A stretch of 64,000 nucleotides of DNA from a bacterium SCSIO 12827 (GTDB lineage Bacteria; Pseudomonadota; Alphaproteobacteria; Rhodospirillales; Casp-alpha2), in NCBI GenBank assembly GCA_024397995.1, contig CP073746.1, positions 3,869,247 to 3,933,246 of the forward strand, written 5' to 3'. Each line of letters starts with the position of its first letter. Position 1 is the first letter of the stretch. The notes beneath the pieces were generated by a model. That model was given only the letters and a program-made list of their open reading frames with translations, was not told the origin of the DNA and did no database searches. Of this stretch, positions 1 through 7,863 are shown piece by piece. A program made the position numbers and the translations under genes.

Positions 1-417
1 ATCGCCGGTGCGATCATCGGCGGCATCCTGGTTGCCCGCTTCGGGCTGTTGCGGGCCTTGTTCACCTGCGGTGTCATGCAGGCCGCGGCCAATCTGGCCT
101 TTGCCTGGCTGGCCGGTCAGGGGCCGTCGATCCCGGCGCTGACCGTGACCATCGCGCTGGAAAACCTGACCTCGGCCATGGCGACGGCGGCCTTCGTCGC
201 CTATCTGTCTGGGTTCTGCGACCGCGCCTACAGCGCCACACAATACGCCCTGTTGTCGGCCTTCGCGGCCTTGGGGCGAAAGATCTTCGTCGCCGGCGGC
301 GGCGAGGCGGCGCAGGTCTTGGGCTGGAAACTCTATTTCGTCGGCACCACCATGGCGGCGATCCCGGCCCTTTTGGTTTTGCTCTGGCTCATGAACCGGG
401 ACCGGCATTTCCGCTAA
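1..417 (+). CDS. ampG: AmpG-like MFS permease, C-terminal part
   Basis: The reading frame is open from base 1, so the gene starts outside the window and only about the last 138 residues are present. The fragment is hydrophobic with several membrane segments. It contains the ENLTSAMATAAFVAYLSGFC and ATQYALLSA stretches that are characteristic of AmpG muropeptide permeases (major facilitator superfamily). AmpG imports anhydro-muropeptides from the periplasm for cell-wall recycling. The protein ends in a short charged tail (NRDRHFR). The symbol is by similarity of these motifs; another MFS carrier of the same subfamily remains possible because the N-terminal half is not visible. Confidence 0.8.
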   Translation: MAGAIIGGILVARFGLLRALFTCGVMQAAANLAFAWLAGQGPSIPALTVTIALENLTSAMATAAFVAYLSGFCDRAYSATQYALLSAFAALGRKIFVAGGGEAAQVLGWKLYFVGTTMAAIPALLVLLWLMNRDRHFR

Positions 418-440
418 TCGATCATCCCGCGCGGGTCATT

Positions 441-450
441 TTGTATACAA
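441..450. promoter_or_regulatory. Perfect palindrome TTGTATACAA, operator candidate
   Basis: A perfect 10-bp inverted repeat, TTGTATACAA, lies about 85 bp upstream of the lyase-family start and 24 bp after the permease stop. The form TTGT-N2-ACAA is typical of GntR/FadR-family operators. No such regulator gene is adjacent in the window. Just upstream, at 426-435, is a second palindrome, CCCGCGCGGG. Function is inferred. Confidence 0.35.
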
Positions 451-533
451 AGTGCGGGACTCTTTTTGCAAAAGCGGCCAAAATCCGGGCAATCAAAAAC
501 GCTAACCCAACTCTATCCCGGAGGATCCATCTC

Positions 534-1472
534 TTGCGCGCCACCACTCAGCTTCGCCAGCTTCTCAAATCCAAGGAAACCTTGGTCGTTCCCGGCTGCT
601 ACGACGCCATGTCCGCGAAGGTCATGGAACTGGTCGGTTTTTCCGCCGTCTACATGACCGGCTACGGCACCTCGCTGGCCCTGCTCGGCATGCCCGACGC
701 AGGCCTGGCGACGATGACGGAAATGCATCTCAATGCGCGCTACATGGCGAACGCGGTCAAGGTGCCGTTGATCGCCGACGCCGACAACGGCTACGGCAAC
801 GCCATCAACGTGATCCGCTGCGTGCGCGAATACATTCAAACGGGGGCGGCGGCGATCCATATCGAGGATCAGGCCATTCCCAAGCGCTGCGGCCATGTCG
901 CCGGGCGGCGCGTGATCCCCATGGCGGAAGCGGTCGGCAAGTACCGCGCGGCGGCCGACGTCCGCGACGAACTTGATCCCGATTTCGTGCTGATCGCGCG
1001 CACCGACGCCCGGGGTGCCCACGGCGGCAATCTGGACATCGCCATCGAACGCGCCAACGCCTATCTGGAAGCCGGTGCGGACATCGCCTTCGTCGAAGGC
1101 CCGACCACGCGGGACGAGGTCGAGCGCATCTGCAAGGAAGTGAACGGCCCGATCCTCTACAATCAGACCGGCGTGTCGCCGCGCTTTACCTCCGACGAGA
1201 TGACGGCGCTCGGCATCGCCCTGACCATTCTGCCGGGGGCGGCCCATCGGGCGACCCTGAAGGCCCTCTATTCCTTCGCCGCCGACATGAAGGAACGCGG
1301 CCCCATGGTCGAAGCCGAACTGTTCGATTCCCTGAAGGGTCACCCGGTCGGCGACTTCCACACCTTCGCCGGCTTCGATCAGATCATGAAATGGGAAGAG
1401 GCCTATATGGACGAAGCGGAACTGGAGAAATACCAGGACTCCGTGGGCTTTCAGCCGGGCAGCAAAACCTGA
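534..1472 (+). CDS. Isocitrate lyase / PEP mutase superfamily enzyme
   Basis: 312-residue protein of the isocitrate lyase/PEP mutase TIM-barrel superfamily. It has the metal-binding stretch ADADNGYGN and the KRCGH loop (residues 117-121) whose Cys119 is the catalytic cysteine in C-C bond lyases such as methylisocitrate lyase and 2,3-dimethylmalate lyase. I chose the TTG at 534 because GGAGG (520-524) sits nine bases upstream and the homologous sequence begins there; the in-frame extension back to 441 has no ribosome site. The presence of the Cys loop argues for a lyase rather than a phosphonate mutase or oxaloacetate decarboxylase. No propionate or glyoxylate genes lie nearby, so the substrate cannot be named. 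Confidence 0.85.
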   Translation: MRATTQLRQLLKSKETLVVPGCYDAMSAKVMELVGFSAVYMTGYGTSLALLGMPDAGLATMTEMHLNARYMANAVKVPLIADADNGYGNAINVIRCVREYIQTGAAAIHIEDQAIPKRCGHVAGRRVIPMAEAVGKYRAAADVRDELDPDFVLIARTDARGAHGGNLDIAIERANAYLEAGADIAFVEGPTTRDEVERICKEVNGPILYNQTGVSPRFTSDEMTALGIALTILPGAAHRATLKALYSFAADMKERGPMVEAELFDSLKGHPVGDFHTFAGFDQIMKWEEAYMDEAELEKYQDSVGFQPGSKT

Positions 1473-1519
1473 GCACCGGGCATCCGGCGCGAAAGCCGTA
1501 TTGCGCATAAACGCGATAG

Positions 1520-3244
1520 TTAGTCCGCGGCGGCCGCGGCCGTCTCGCCGCGCACCTTGGCAAGCGCCGCGTCGATGGTTGTCTCGAAGGTGACCAGGGG
1601 CGGCGTGATTTCGTGATTGCTCAGGTCGCGGCGCACGCTGTCCGACACGCCGGTCAGGATCACGGCGACGCCTTGGCGCTGCGCCTTCTTGGCCAGGCCG
1701 TCGATGGTGTTGGCGGCCGTCGAATCCAGGAACGGCACGGCGGCGAGATCGATGATCAGTGCCTTATGGGTGTCGGAAATGCGCTCCAGCACCGAGCCGA
1801 TGGACGCCGCCGCCCCGAAGAAGAAGGCGCCGACGATGCGGTAGACGACGACGTCAGGGTCGGCGGCATCGTCCTCGTCATAGGGTTTGCGGCCCCCGTT
1901 GGCGTCGTCGGCCTTGTCTTCGGCGACGAAGGGCTGGTGGGTCTCGACCGCCGTGGTCTTGGACATGCGGTGGATGAACAGCACCGATCCCAGCGCGAAG
2001 CCGACGACGATGGCTTCCGTGAGGTCGCGGAAGATGGTCAGGCCCAGGGTCGCGAGCAGCACCAGGGCGTCGCCGCGTGACGCGCGGATCAGGGTCGCGA
2101 AGGCGTGCTTCTCAATCATCTTCCAGGCGACGATGGCAAGCACCCCGGCCAGGCTGGCGAGCGGGATATAGGCGGCAAGTGGTGCGGCCACCAGAATGAA
2201 GCCCAGCAGGAACAGGGAATGCATGATCCCGGCGACGGGGCCGTGGGCGCCGGCGCGCACGTTGGTCGCCGTGCGCGCGATGGTGCCGGTGACACAAATG
2301 CCGCCGAACAGCCCGGATCCGACGTTGGCGATGCCTTGCGCCACCAGTTCGCAGTTGGAGCGGTGCCGCCGCCCGGTCATGCCGTCGGCGACCACGGCCG
2401 AGAGCAGGGATTCGATGGCGCCCAGAAGCGCGAAGGCGACCGCATTGGGGAGTACGGCCTGAACCTTGATCCAGGTCACCTCGGGCAGGGCCGGCAGGGG
2501 CACGCCCTGGGGGATGCCGCCGAAGCGGGTGCCGATGGTTTCAACCGGCAGGTTGAGAACGCCGGTTGCCAGGGCGGCGCCTGCGACCGCGATCAACATG
2601 CCGGGCCAGCGCGGCAGAAACCGCGACATCCCGGCGATGATCAGCACCGTGCCGGCGGACAGCGCGAGCGCGGCGCCGTTGACGCTTGGCAGCCCCCGCC
2701 ACAGCACGGGCAGCTTGTCCAGCAAGGGGCCCGGTTCGGGCACGGCAAGCGTCAGGCCCAACAGGTCCCGGACCTGGCTGGCGAAGATGATGACGGCGAT
2801 CCCGGCCGTGAACCCCACGGTCACCGGATAGGGAATGAACTTGATATAGGTGCCGAGTCTGAGAACCCCCACGCCGGTCAGGATCACGCCCGCCAGAAGG
2901 GTCGCCAGGATCAGGCCGTCCATGCCGTGTTGATGCACCGTGCCCGCGACCAGCACGATGAAGGCGCCGGCCGGACCGCCGATCTGGAACCGGCTGCCGC
3001 CCAGCAGCGAGACGAAAAAACCGCCGATGATGGCGGTGTAAAGGCCCTGCGCCGGGGTCGCGCCCGAGGCGATGGCGATGGCCATGGACAGGGGCAGGGC
3101 GACGATGGCGACGGTCAGACCCGCGACCGCATCGGCGCGCAGGTTGGCGAGGCTGTAGCCCTCGCGCAGCACCGTCACCAGCTTGGGCGTGAACAGGTCG
3201 GCGGCGGAGGCGGGGGCCGCCGACCCGGCGGATTTCAGGGGCAT
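1520..3244 (-). CDS. SulP family anion transporter with STAS domain
   Basis: 574-residue inner-membrane transporter of the SulP (SLC26-like) family. The N-terminal ~400 residues are hydrophobic and carry SulP signatures such as AGLTVAIVALPLSMA, GLYTAIIGGFF, RFQIGGPAGAFIVL and NVGSGLFGG. The C-terminal part is a STAS domain with the conserved VPFLDSTAANTI segment. Family members carry sulfate, bicarbonate or dicarboxylates; the sequence does not say which. The ATG at 3244 gives a normal-length protein; a GTG at 3283 is also in frame, and neither has a clear ribosome site. The gene lies just downstream of the BLUF gene on the same strand (78 bp gap), so the two may be co-transcribed. Confidence 0.93.
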   Translation of the reverse strand: MPLKSAGSAAPASAADLFTPKLVTVLREGYSLANLRADAVAGLTVAIVALPLSMAIAIASGATPAQGLYTAIIGGFFVSLLGGSRFQIGGPAGAFIVLVAGTVHQHGMDGLILATLLAGVILTGVGVLRLGTYIKFIPYPVTVGFTAGIAVIIFASQVRDLLGLTLAVPEPGPLLDKLPVLWRGLPSVNGAALALSAGTVLIIAGMSRFLPRWPGMLIAVAGAALATGVLNLPVETIGTRFGGIPQGVPLPALPEVTWIKVQAVLPNAVAFALLGAIESLLSAVVADGMTGRRHRSNCELVAQGIANVGSGLFGGICVTGTIARTATNVRAGAHGPVAGIMHSLFLLGFILVAAPLAAYIPLASLAGVLAIVAWKMIEKHAFATLIRASRGDALVLLATLGLTIFRDLTEAIVVGFALGSVLFIHRMSKTTAVETHQPFVAEDKADDANGGRKPYDEDDAADPDVVVYRIVGAFFFGAAASIGSVLERISDTHKALIIDLAAVPFLDSTAANTIDGLAKKAQRQGVAVILTGVSDSVRRDLSNHEITPPLVTFETTIDAALAKVRGETAAAAAD

Positions 3245-3322
3245 GGAGGTACGGCAATCTTTTGTGCAAAGGCAGTAAAGCACAGTTTTTTGCAGTAAAA
3301 TACCCGGCGGGTCAAGGGGGCC

Positions 3323-3754
3323 TTAGAAACTGCGCCCGGCGTTGGCGGTGTAGAAGCTCCGCATCAGGTCGAAGGCGACATTGCCGGCGGTGGCCAGGGC
3401 GTCGAGATCGTCCGCGTTGCGGATGTCGTGAAACCCGGGTTCGTCCCGCAGGTCATCGACGGCAAAGGCCCGGTACCCCATGGACCAGTCGGGAAAGGCG
3501 CGGGCCGGGACGTCGCGGCTGAACAGGATGGAAAACGACGTGTTGCGGCCGTCTGCGAGGATGTTGTCGACCAATTGTCCGATGTCCGCCTGCGCGCCTT
3601 CGATGCACTGTATGAAGTGCCGTTCGATATAAAACAGCAGCCCGGTCACGCTGTGCTTCTGGTTCAGGTCGCGGGCCTCGGCAAGGAGATCACGCAAATC
3701 CTTGGCGCTCATCTCGCGGGTGGCGCGGCTGTGGTACAGAACCTGTCGGAACAT
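3323..3754 (-). CDS. Stand-alone BLUF blue-light photoreceptor
   Basis: 143-residue protein consisting of one BLUF (blue-light sensing using FAD) domain plus a short C-terminal helix region. The key flavin-site residues are visible: Tyr7 in LYHSRAT, Asn31 in DLNQKHSVTGLL, Gln49 in FIQCIEG, and Trp90/Met92 in FPDWSMGY. The Tyr-Gln pair is what drives the light-induced hydrogen-bond switch in characterised BLUF proteins, so this one is probably photoactive. No effector domain (EAL, cyclase) is attached, so it must act through a partner. It is followed on the same strand by the SulP transporter. Confidence 0.92.
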   Translation of the reverse strand: MFRQVLYHSRATREMSAKDLRDLLAEARDLNQKHSVTGLLFYIERHFIQCIEGAQADIGQLVDNILADGRNTSFSILFSRDVPARAFPDWSMGYRAFAVDDLRDEPGFHDIRNADDLDALATAGNVAFDLMRSFYTANAGRSF

Positions 3755-3941
3755 TCGGCTGAACCCTCTCGAACAGTCTCAACGGAACGTAACACCAACC
3801 AGACCCTCGGCCAAATTCATCCTCATTTTGGCCTTTCAAGGTGGTGCGCGGGCGGTAACCAGGGGTTTGCCTTTTGTTGCACTGCAACATATACTCCGGC
3901 CCCTCTTGAACGGCGCGACCTGGCCAAGGAAGGGCAACGCG

Positions 3942-4475
3942 ATGAACATGGACAAAATCCCGGTCGGTGAAAATCCGCCCTACGACGTCAACGTCATCAT
4001 CGAAATCCCCATGGGGGGCAATCCGGTGAAGTACGAGCTGGATAAGGAATCGGGGGCGATGTACGTCGACCGCTTCCTGCATACGGCCATGTACTATCCG
4101 TCCAACTACGGCTTTATCCCCCATACCCTGTCCGATGACGGCGACCCCACGGACGCCATGGTCCTGGGTCAGGTGCCGGTGCAGCCGGGGGTCATCATCC
4201 GCTCGCGGCCCATCGGTGTGCTGATGATGGAAGACGAAGGCGGCCTGGATGAAAAGATCCTCTGCGTGCCCGTCGACGACCTGCATCCCTATTACGGCAA
4301 CGTCGGCAGCTACCGCGACCTGCGCCCGGTGATGCTCGACCAGATCGCCCATTTCTTCGAACACTACAAGGATCTGGAACGCGGCAAATGGGCCAAGATC
4401 AAGGGCTGGGGCGAAGCCGAACAGGCCATGGACCTGATCCGCGAAGCCATGGACCGCGCCAAGGCCAAGGGCTGA
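3942..4475 (+). CDS. ppa: Inorganic pyrophosphatase
   Basis: 177-residue soluble family I inorganic pyrophosphatase, which hydrolyses PPi to two phosphates and pulls biosynthetic reactions forward. The family signature DDGDPTDAMVL is present, with metal-binding Asp66, Asp68 and Asp71, as are the YPSNYGFIP segment and a C-terminal region of typical length. The ATG at 3942 is preceded by AAGGAAGG (3926-3933), an excellent ribosome site. A second ATG two codons later is less likely. The gene is followed after 43 bp by the macro-domain gene in the same direction. Confidence 0.97.
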   Translation: MNMDKIPVGENPPYDVNVIIEIPMGGNPVKYELDKESGAMYVDRFLHTAMYYPSNYGFIPHTLSDDGDPTDAMVLGQVPVQPGVIIRSRPIGVLMMEDEGGLDEKILCVPVDDLHPYYGNVGSYRDLRPVMLDQIAHFFEHYKDLERGKWAKIKGWGEAEQAMDLIREAMDRAKAKG

Positions 4476-4518
4476 CCGTCATCTAGGCTCAGGTCGCCTG
4501 CCCTGGTAGGCTGGCGCC

Positions 4519-5046
4519 ATGCCCTCGCACGACCGCTTGTCCGTGGTCGAGGCCGACATCACGACCCTCGACCTGGACGCCATCGTCAACGCGGCCAACG
4601 AACAGTTGGCGCCGGGCGGCGGCGTGTGCGGCGCCATTCACCGCGCCGCCGGCCCGGCCTTGGCGCGGGACTGCCGGGCGCTCGGCGGCTGTCCCACGGG
4701 CCAGGCACGGATCACCCGGGGACATGGCCTTGCGGCCCGCTTCGTGATCCACGCCGTCGGCCCCGTGTGGCACGGCGGGGGTGCGGGCGAGGACGGCCTG
4801 CTGGCCGCCGCCTACCAACACTCCCTTGCCCTCGCCCGCGACAATGACCTCGCGTCTATCGCCTTTCCCGCCCTCTCCACCGGCATCTTCGGCTTTCCGG
4901 CCGACCGCGCCGCGGCCATCGCCGTGGCGGCCTGCTGCGAATTCCTTGACGCCGACGCCCTGCCGGAACGGGTGGTGTTCTGCTGCTTTGGGGCCGAAAG
5001 CGCGGCCCTGCATCGCCAAGCTTTGGCGGACATGCATCCGGGATAA
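4519..5046 (+). CDS. Macro domain protein, ADP-ribose processing
   Basis: 175-residue single macro domain. The ADP-ribose-binding motifs are intact: NAAN (residues 24-27), the glycine loop GGGV (33-36) and STGIFGFP near residue 118. This pattern matches the MacroD/YmdB group, whose members deacetylate O-acetyl-ADP-ribose or remove mono-ADP-ribose from proteins. It follows ppa closely and converges with maeB. No ADP-ribosyltransferase or NAD-dependent deacetylase is nearby, so a toxin-antitoxin role is not supported; a housekeeping role is more likely. Confidence 0.9.
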   Translation: MPSHDRLSVVEADITTLDLDAIVNAANEQLAPGGGVCGAIHRAAGPALARDCRALGGCPTGQARITRGHGLAARFVIHAVGPVWHGGGAGEDGLLAAAYQHSLALARDNDLASIAFPALSTGIFGFPADRAAAIAVAACCEFLDADALPERVVFCCFGAESAALHRQALADMHPG

Positions 5047-5076
5047 AAAGAAGGCGGGCCTAAGGGCGCCGCCTTC
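5045..5076 (-). terminator. Intrinsic terminator reading leftward (maeB)
   Basis: On the minus strand an 8-bp stem (GAAGGCGG at 5050-5057 pairing with CCGCCTTC at 5069-5076, 11-base loop) is followed by five T residues (AAAAA at 5045-5049 on the plus strand). It lies 133 bp beyond the maeB stop and overlaps the last base pairs of the macro-domain gene. Confidence 0.75.
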
Positions 5077-5086
5077 AAGGAAGAAG

Positions 5087-5151
5087 CCGCTGAAAAAACC
5101 CAGCGGCGGGGGTGTGGCGGCGCGGAAGCGCGCATCCGGATGACCGGATGC
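5087..5151. repeat. Two further hairpins between convergent genes
   Basis: Between the convergent macro-domain and maeB genes two more inverted repeats follow the terminator: CCGCTG/CAGCGG (5087-5092 with 5101-5106) and a perfect 8-bp stem GCATCCGG/CCGGATGC (5132-5139 with 5144-5151, loop ATGA). Neither has a T-run. They may be 3' end stabilisers or rho-dependent termination structures. Confidence 0.5.
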
Positions 5152-5208
5152 TAGGGCGCGGCCGTGACCGGCTCGTGACGCCTCCGTGAATCCTTTATGG
5201 AAAGGAGA

Positions 5209-7479
5209 TCAGCCGACGTTGGCCTGATGCGCCGTCAGCACCGCCATGGTCGAGATATCCGATGCCGAGGCATCCATCTGCACCACCTGGGCGGGCTTGG
5301 CAAAGCCCAGCAGGATCGGCCCCAGCACCGTTGCCCCGCCGACCGCCGACAGCAGGCGGGCAGAAATGCGTGACGAATGCAGGCCCGGCATGACCAGAAC
5401 GTTGGCCGGCCCGGACAGGCGGCAGAACGGATAGTTGGCCATCAGGTCCGGGTTCAGTGCCACCCCCGCACTCATTTCCCCGTCGTATTCGAAAGACACG
5501 TCGCGGCGGTCGAGCACGCCGACGGCGTCGCGCATGGTTTCCGCATGGGGCAGGTCCGGGTTGCCGAAATTGGCGAAGGAGATCATGGCGACACGCGGTT
5601 CATGCCCCATGGCCCGGGCGACCATGGCCCCCCCTTCGGCGAAATCGGCGAGCCGGTCCGGCGAAGGCGCGACGTTGACCGCCGTGTCGGTGATGAACAG
5701 CGCCCGCCCGTCCTTGGTCAGCACGATGGACACGCCGAACACCGGCTTGCCGCCGCCGACCTCGAGCACCCGCGAGATGTCCTTCAACGACACCATGTAA
5801 TGGCGCGTCAGGCCGGTGACCATGCCGTCGGCGTCGCCGGCTTCGACCATGCAGGCGGCGAACACGTTGCGGTTGTTGTTGACCCGGCGTTGGGCGTCGC
5901 GGCGCAACGCCCCCCGGCGCTGCTCCTTGCGGTAGAGGGTTTCCGTATAGGCTTCGTTCTTGGCCGACAGCTTCGCGTTGGCGATTTCGATGCCGTCGGG
6001 GGCGGGCAGGCCCAGGTCGGCGATCTTGGCCTTGATGGCGTCCTCGCGGCCGACCAGGATCGGCGTGCCGTAGCCCTGGTTGAAGAACGAATAGGCGGCG
6101 CGGATGACTTTCTCTTCCTCGCCCTCGGCGAACACGATGCGTTTGGGCTGGGCCTTGACCTTGTCGAAGATGGCCTGCAGCGACCCCGCCGTGGGGTCGA
6201 GCCGCGCCGCCAGTTCGCCCGCATAGGCATCCATGTCGGCGATCGGCTTTTGCGCGACGCCTGAATCCATGGCCGCCTGGGCCACGGCCTTGGGCACGGC
6301 CCAGATCAGGCGCGGATCGAAGGGGGTCGGGATCAGATAGTCGCGGCCGTAACTGAGGCGCGATCCCGAATAGGCGGCATCGACCTCGTCCGGCACGTCC
6401 TGGCGGGCGAGGTCAGCCAGCGCCTTGGCGGCCGCGATCTTCATCTCTTCGTTGATGGTGCTGGCGCGCACGTCCAAGGCCCCCCGGAAGATATAGGGGA
6501 AGCCCAGCACGTTGTTGATCTGGTTGGGGTAATCGGACCGTCCCGTGGCGATGATCGCGTCGTCGCGGACTTCCCGCACCTCCTCGGGCCAGATTTCCGG
6601 CACCGGGTTGGCCATGGCGAAAATCAGGGGATTGGGTGCCATGGCCGCGATCATTTCCTTCTTCACCGTGTCGGGGCCGGACAGGCCGACGAACACGTCG
6701 GCCCCCTTCAGGGCGTCGGCCAGGGTGCGGGCGTCGGTCTTCACCGCATGCTTGGACTTCCACTGGTTCATGCCCTCGGTGCGGCCCTCGTAAATCACGC
6801 CCTTGGAATCACACAGGATCACCTGGCTGGCCGGCAACCCCATGGATTGAAACAACTCAACACAGGCGATGGAGGCGGCCCCCGCGCCGTTGACCACCAT
6901 GTGCACGTCCTTGATGTCGCGCCCGGTCAGGTGCAGGCCGTTGATCAGCCCCGCCGCCGTGATGATCGCCGTGCCGTGCTGGTCGTCGTGGAACACGGGA
7001 ATGTCCAACAGTTCCTTCAGGCGCTCCTCGATGATGAAGCATTCGGGGGCCTTGATGTCTTCCAGGTTGATGCCGCCGAAGGCCTTGCCCAGATAGCGCA
7101 CGCAGTTGACGAACTCGTCCACGTCCTCGGTGTTGAGTTCAAGATCGATGCCGTCGATATCGGCGAAACGCTTGAACAGGACCGCCTTGCCCTCCATCAC
7201 CGGGGTCGCCGCCGCCGCCCCGATATTGCCGAGCCCCAGCACCGCCGTGCCGTTGGAAATGATGGCGACCTTGTTGCCGCGCGCCGTGAATTCGTAGCCC
7301 TTGGTTTCGTCCTTCTGGATTTCCAGGCAGGGGGCCGCGACGCCCGGCGAATAGGCCAGGGTCAGGTCGCGCTGGGTGGTCAACGGCTTGGTCGCCGATA
7401 TCTCCATCTTGCCCGGGCGGCCCCGCGCATGCATGCGCAGCGCGTCCTGGTACATCATGTCGTCGGCTTGTTTTTTCAT
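5209..7479 (-). CDS. maeB: NADP-dependent malic enzyme with phosphotransacetylase-like domain
   Basis: 756-residue multidomain malic enzyme, oxidatively decarboxylating malate to pyruvate with NADP. The N-terminal ~420 residues are the malic enzyme ([49 protein letters not shown] nucleotide loop). The remaining ~330 residues are a phosphotransacetylase-like module ([34 protein letters not shown]), which in this family is usually regulatory (acetyl-CoA sensing) rather than catalytic. I chose ATG 7479 (MKKQADD); a TTG at 7500 is in frame and the GGGAAGAG lies between the two. Divergent from mutS across a 384-bp gap. Confidence 0.96.
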   Translation of the reverse strand: MKKQADDMMYQDALRMHARGRPGKMEISATKPLTTQRDLTLAYSPGVAAPCLEIQKDETKGYEFTARGNKVAIISNGTAVLGLGNIGAAAATPVMEGKAVLFKRFADIDGIDLELNTEDVDEFVNCVRYLGKAFGGINLEDIKAPECFIIEERLKELLDIPVFHDDQHGTAIITAAGLINGLHLTGRDIKDVHMVVNGAGAASIACVELFQSMGLPASQVILCDSKGVIYEGRTEGMNQWKSKHAVKTDARTLADALKGADVFVGLSGPDTVKKEMIAAMAPNPLIFAMANPVPEIWPEEVREVRDDAIIATGRSDYPNQINNVLGFPYIFRGALDVRASTINEEMKIAAAKALADLARQDVPDEVDAAYSGSRLSYGRDYLIPTPFDPRLIWAVPKAVAQAAMDSGVAQKPIADMDAYAGELAARLDPTAGSLQAIFDKVKAQPKRIVFAEGEEEKVIRAAYSFFNQGYGTPILVGREDAIKAKIADLGLPAPDGIEIANAKLSAKNEAYTETLYRKEQRRGALRRDAQRRVNNNRNVFAACMVEAGDADGMVTGLTRHYMVSLKDISRVLEVGGGKPVFGVSIVLTKDGRALFITDTAVNVAPSPDRLADFAEGGAMVARAMGHEPRVAMISFANFGNPDLPHAETMRDAVGVLDRRDVSFEYDGEMSAGVALNPDLMANYPFCRLSGPANVLVMPGLHSSRISARLLSAVGGATVLGPILLGFAKPAQVVQMDASASDISTMAVLTAHQANVG

Positions 7480-7863
7480 GGTGATGGTGTCTCTTCCCAA
7501 TTGGTCGTGCCGCCGCGTTCATCCGGCGTGCGTCGGGCCCTGACGCCGACCCCACGGGGACGGCGGCCGAGGGCCGGTTCGGTTTCGTTTGGACGGTGGC
7601 GGCGGCCCAAGTTCCGCCGCGGTTACCCAGAGTGCTCCTTGGTCGTGTGGTCTTCGTTCGGTTTATGCGAAACTAAATTACATTTGCAAGACGAAATTTG
7701 AAAGTATCGTATTTATTTGATCCTGCAAAGCCAAGATTACCCGGTCGGTTTTCGCCAGATTTCCACAAGCCACCCCCTGCCTTCCCTTGCGTCCGCCGGT
7801 GCCAAATGTGGTAGGCTCAGCCATCCTGGGCGCTGTAGTGAACATAATTAAATCAGGCGAGTT
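7480..7863. promoter_or_regulatory. 384-bp divergent intergenic region maeB/mutS
   Basis: No coding region is convincing here. The maeB-proximal half (about 7510-7630) is GC-rich. From about 7655 to 7740 the sequence becomes markedly A+T-rich (runs such as GTATTTATTTGATCC), and a second A+T-rich patch ends at 7858 just before mutS. These are the likely promoter segments for the two divergent genes. I see no convincing repeat, riboswitch or small gene. Confidence 0.45.

Noticed and set aside
1318..1345. GTTCGATTCC resembling a tRNA T-arm
   Set aside because: It lies inside the conserved lyase coding sequence and no acceptor or anticodon stem can be formed around it.
4519..5046. Macro domain as antitoxin of a DarT-like toxin system
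   Set aside because: No ADP-ribosyltransferase gene is adjacent; the neighbours are ppa and maeB.
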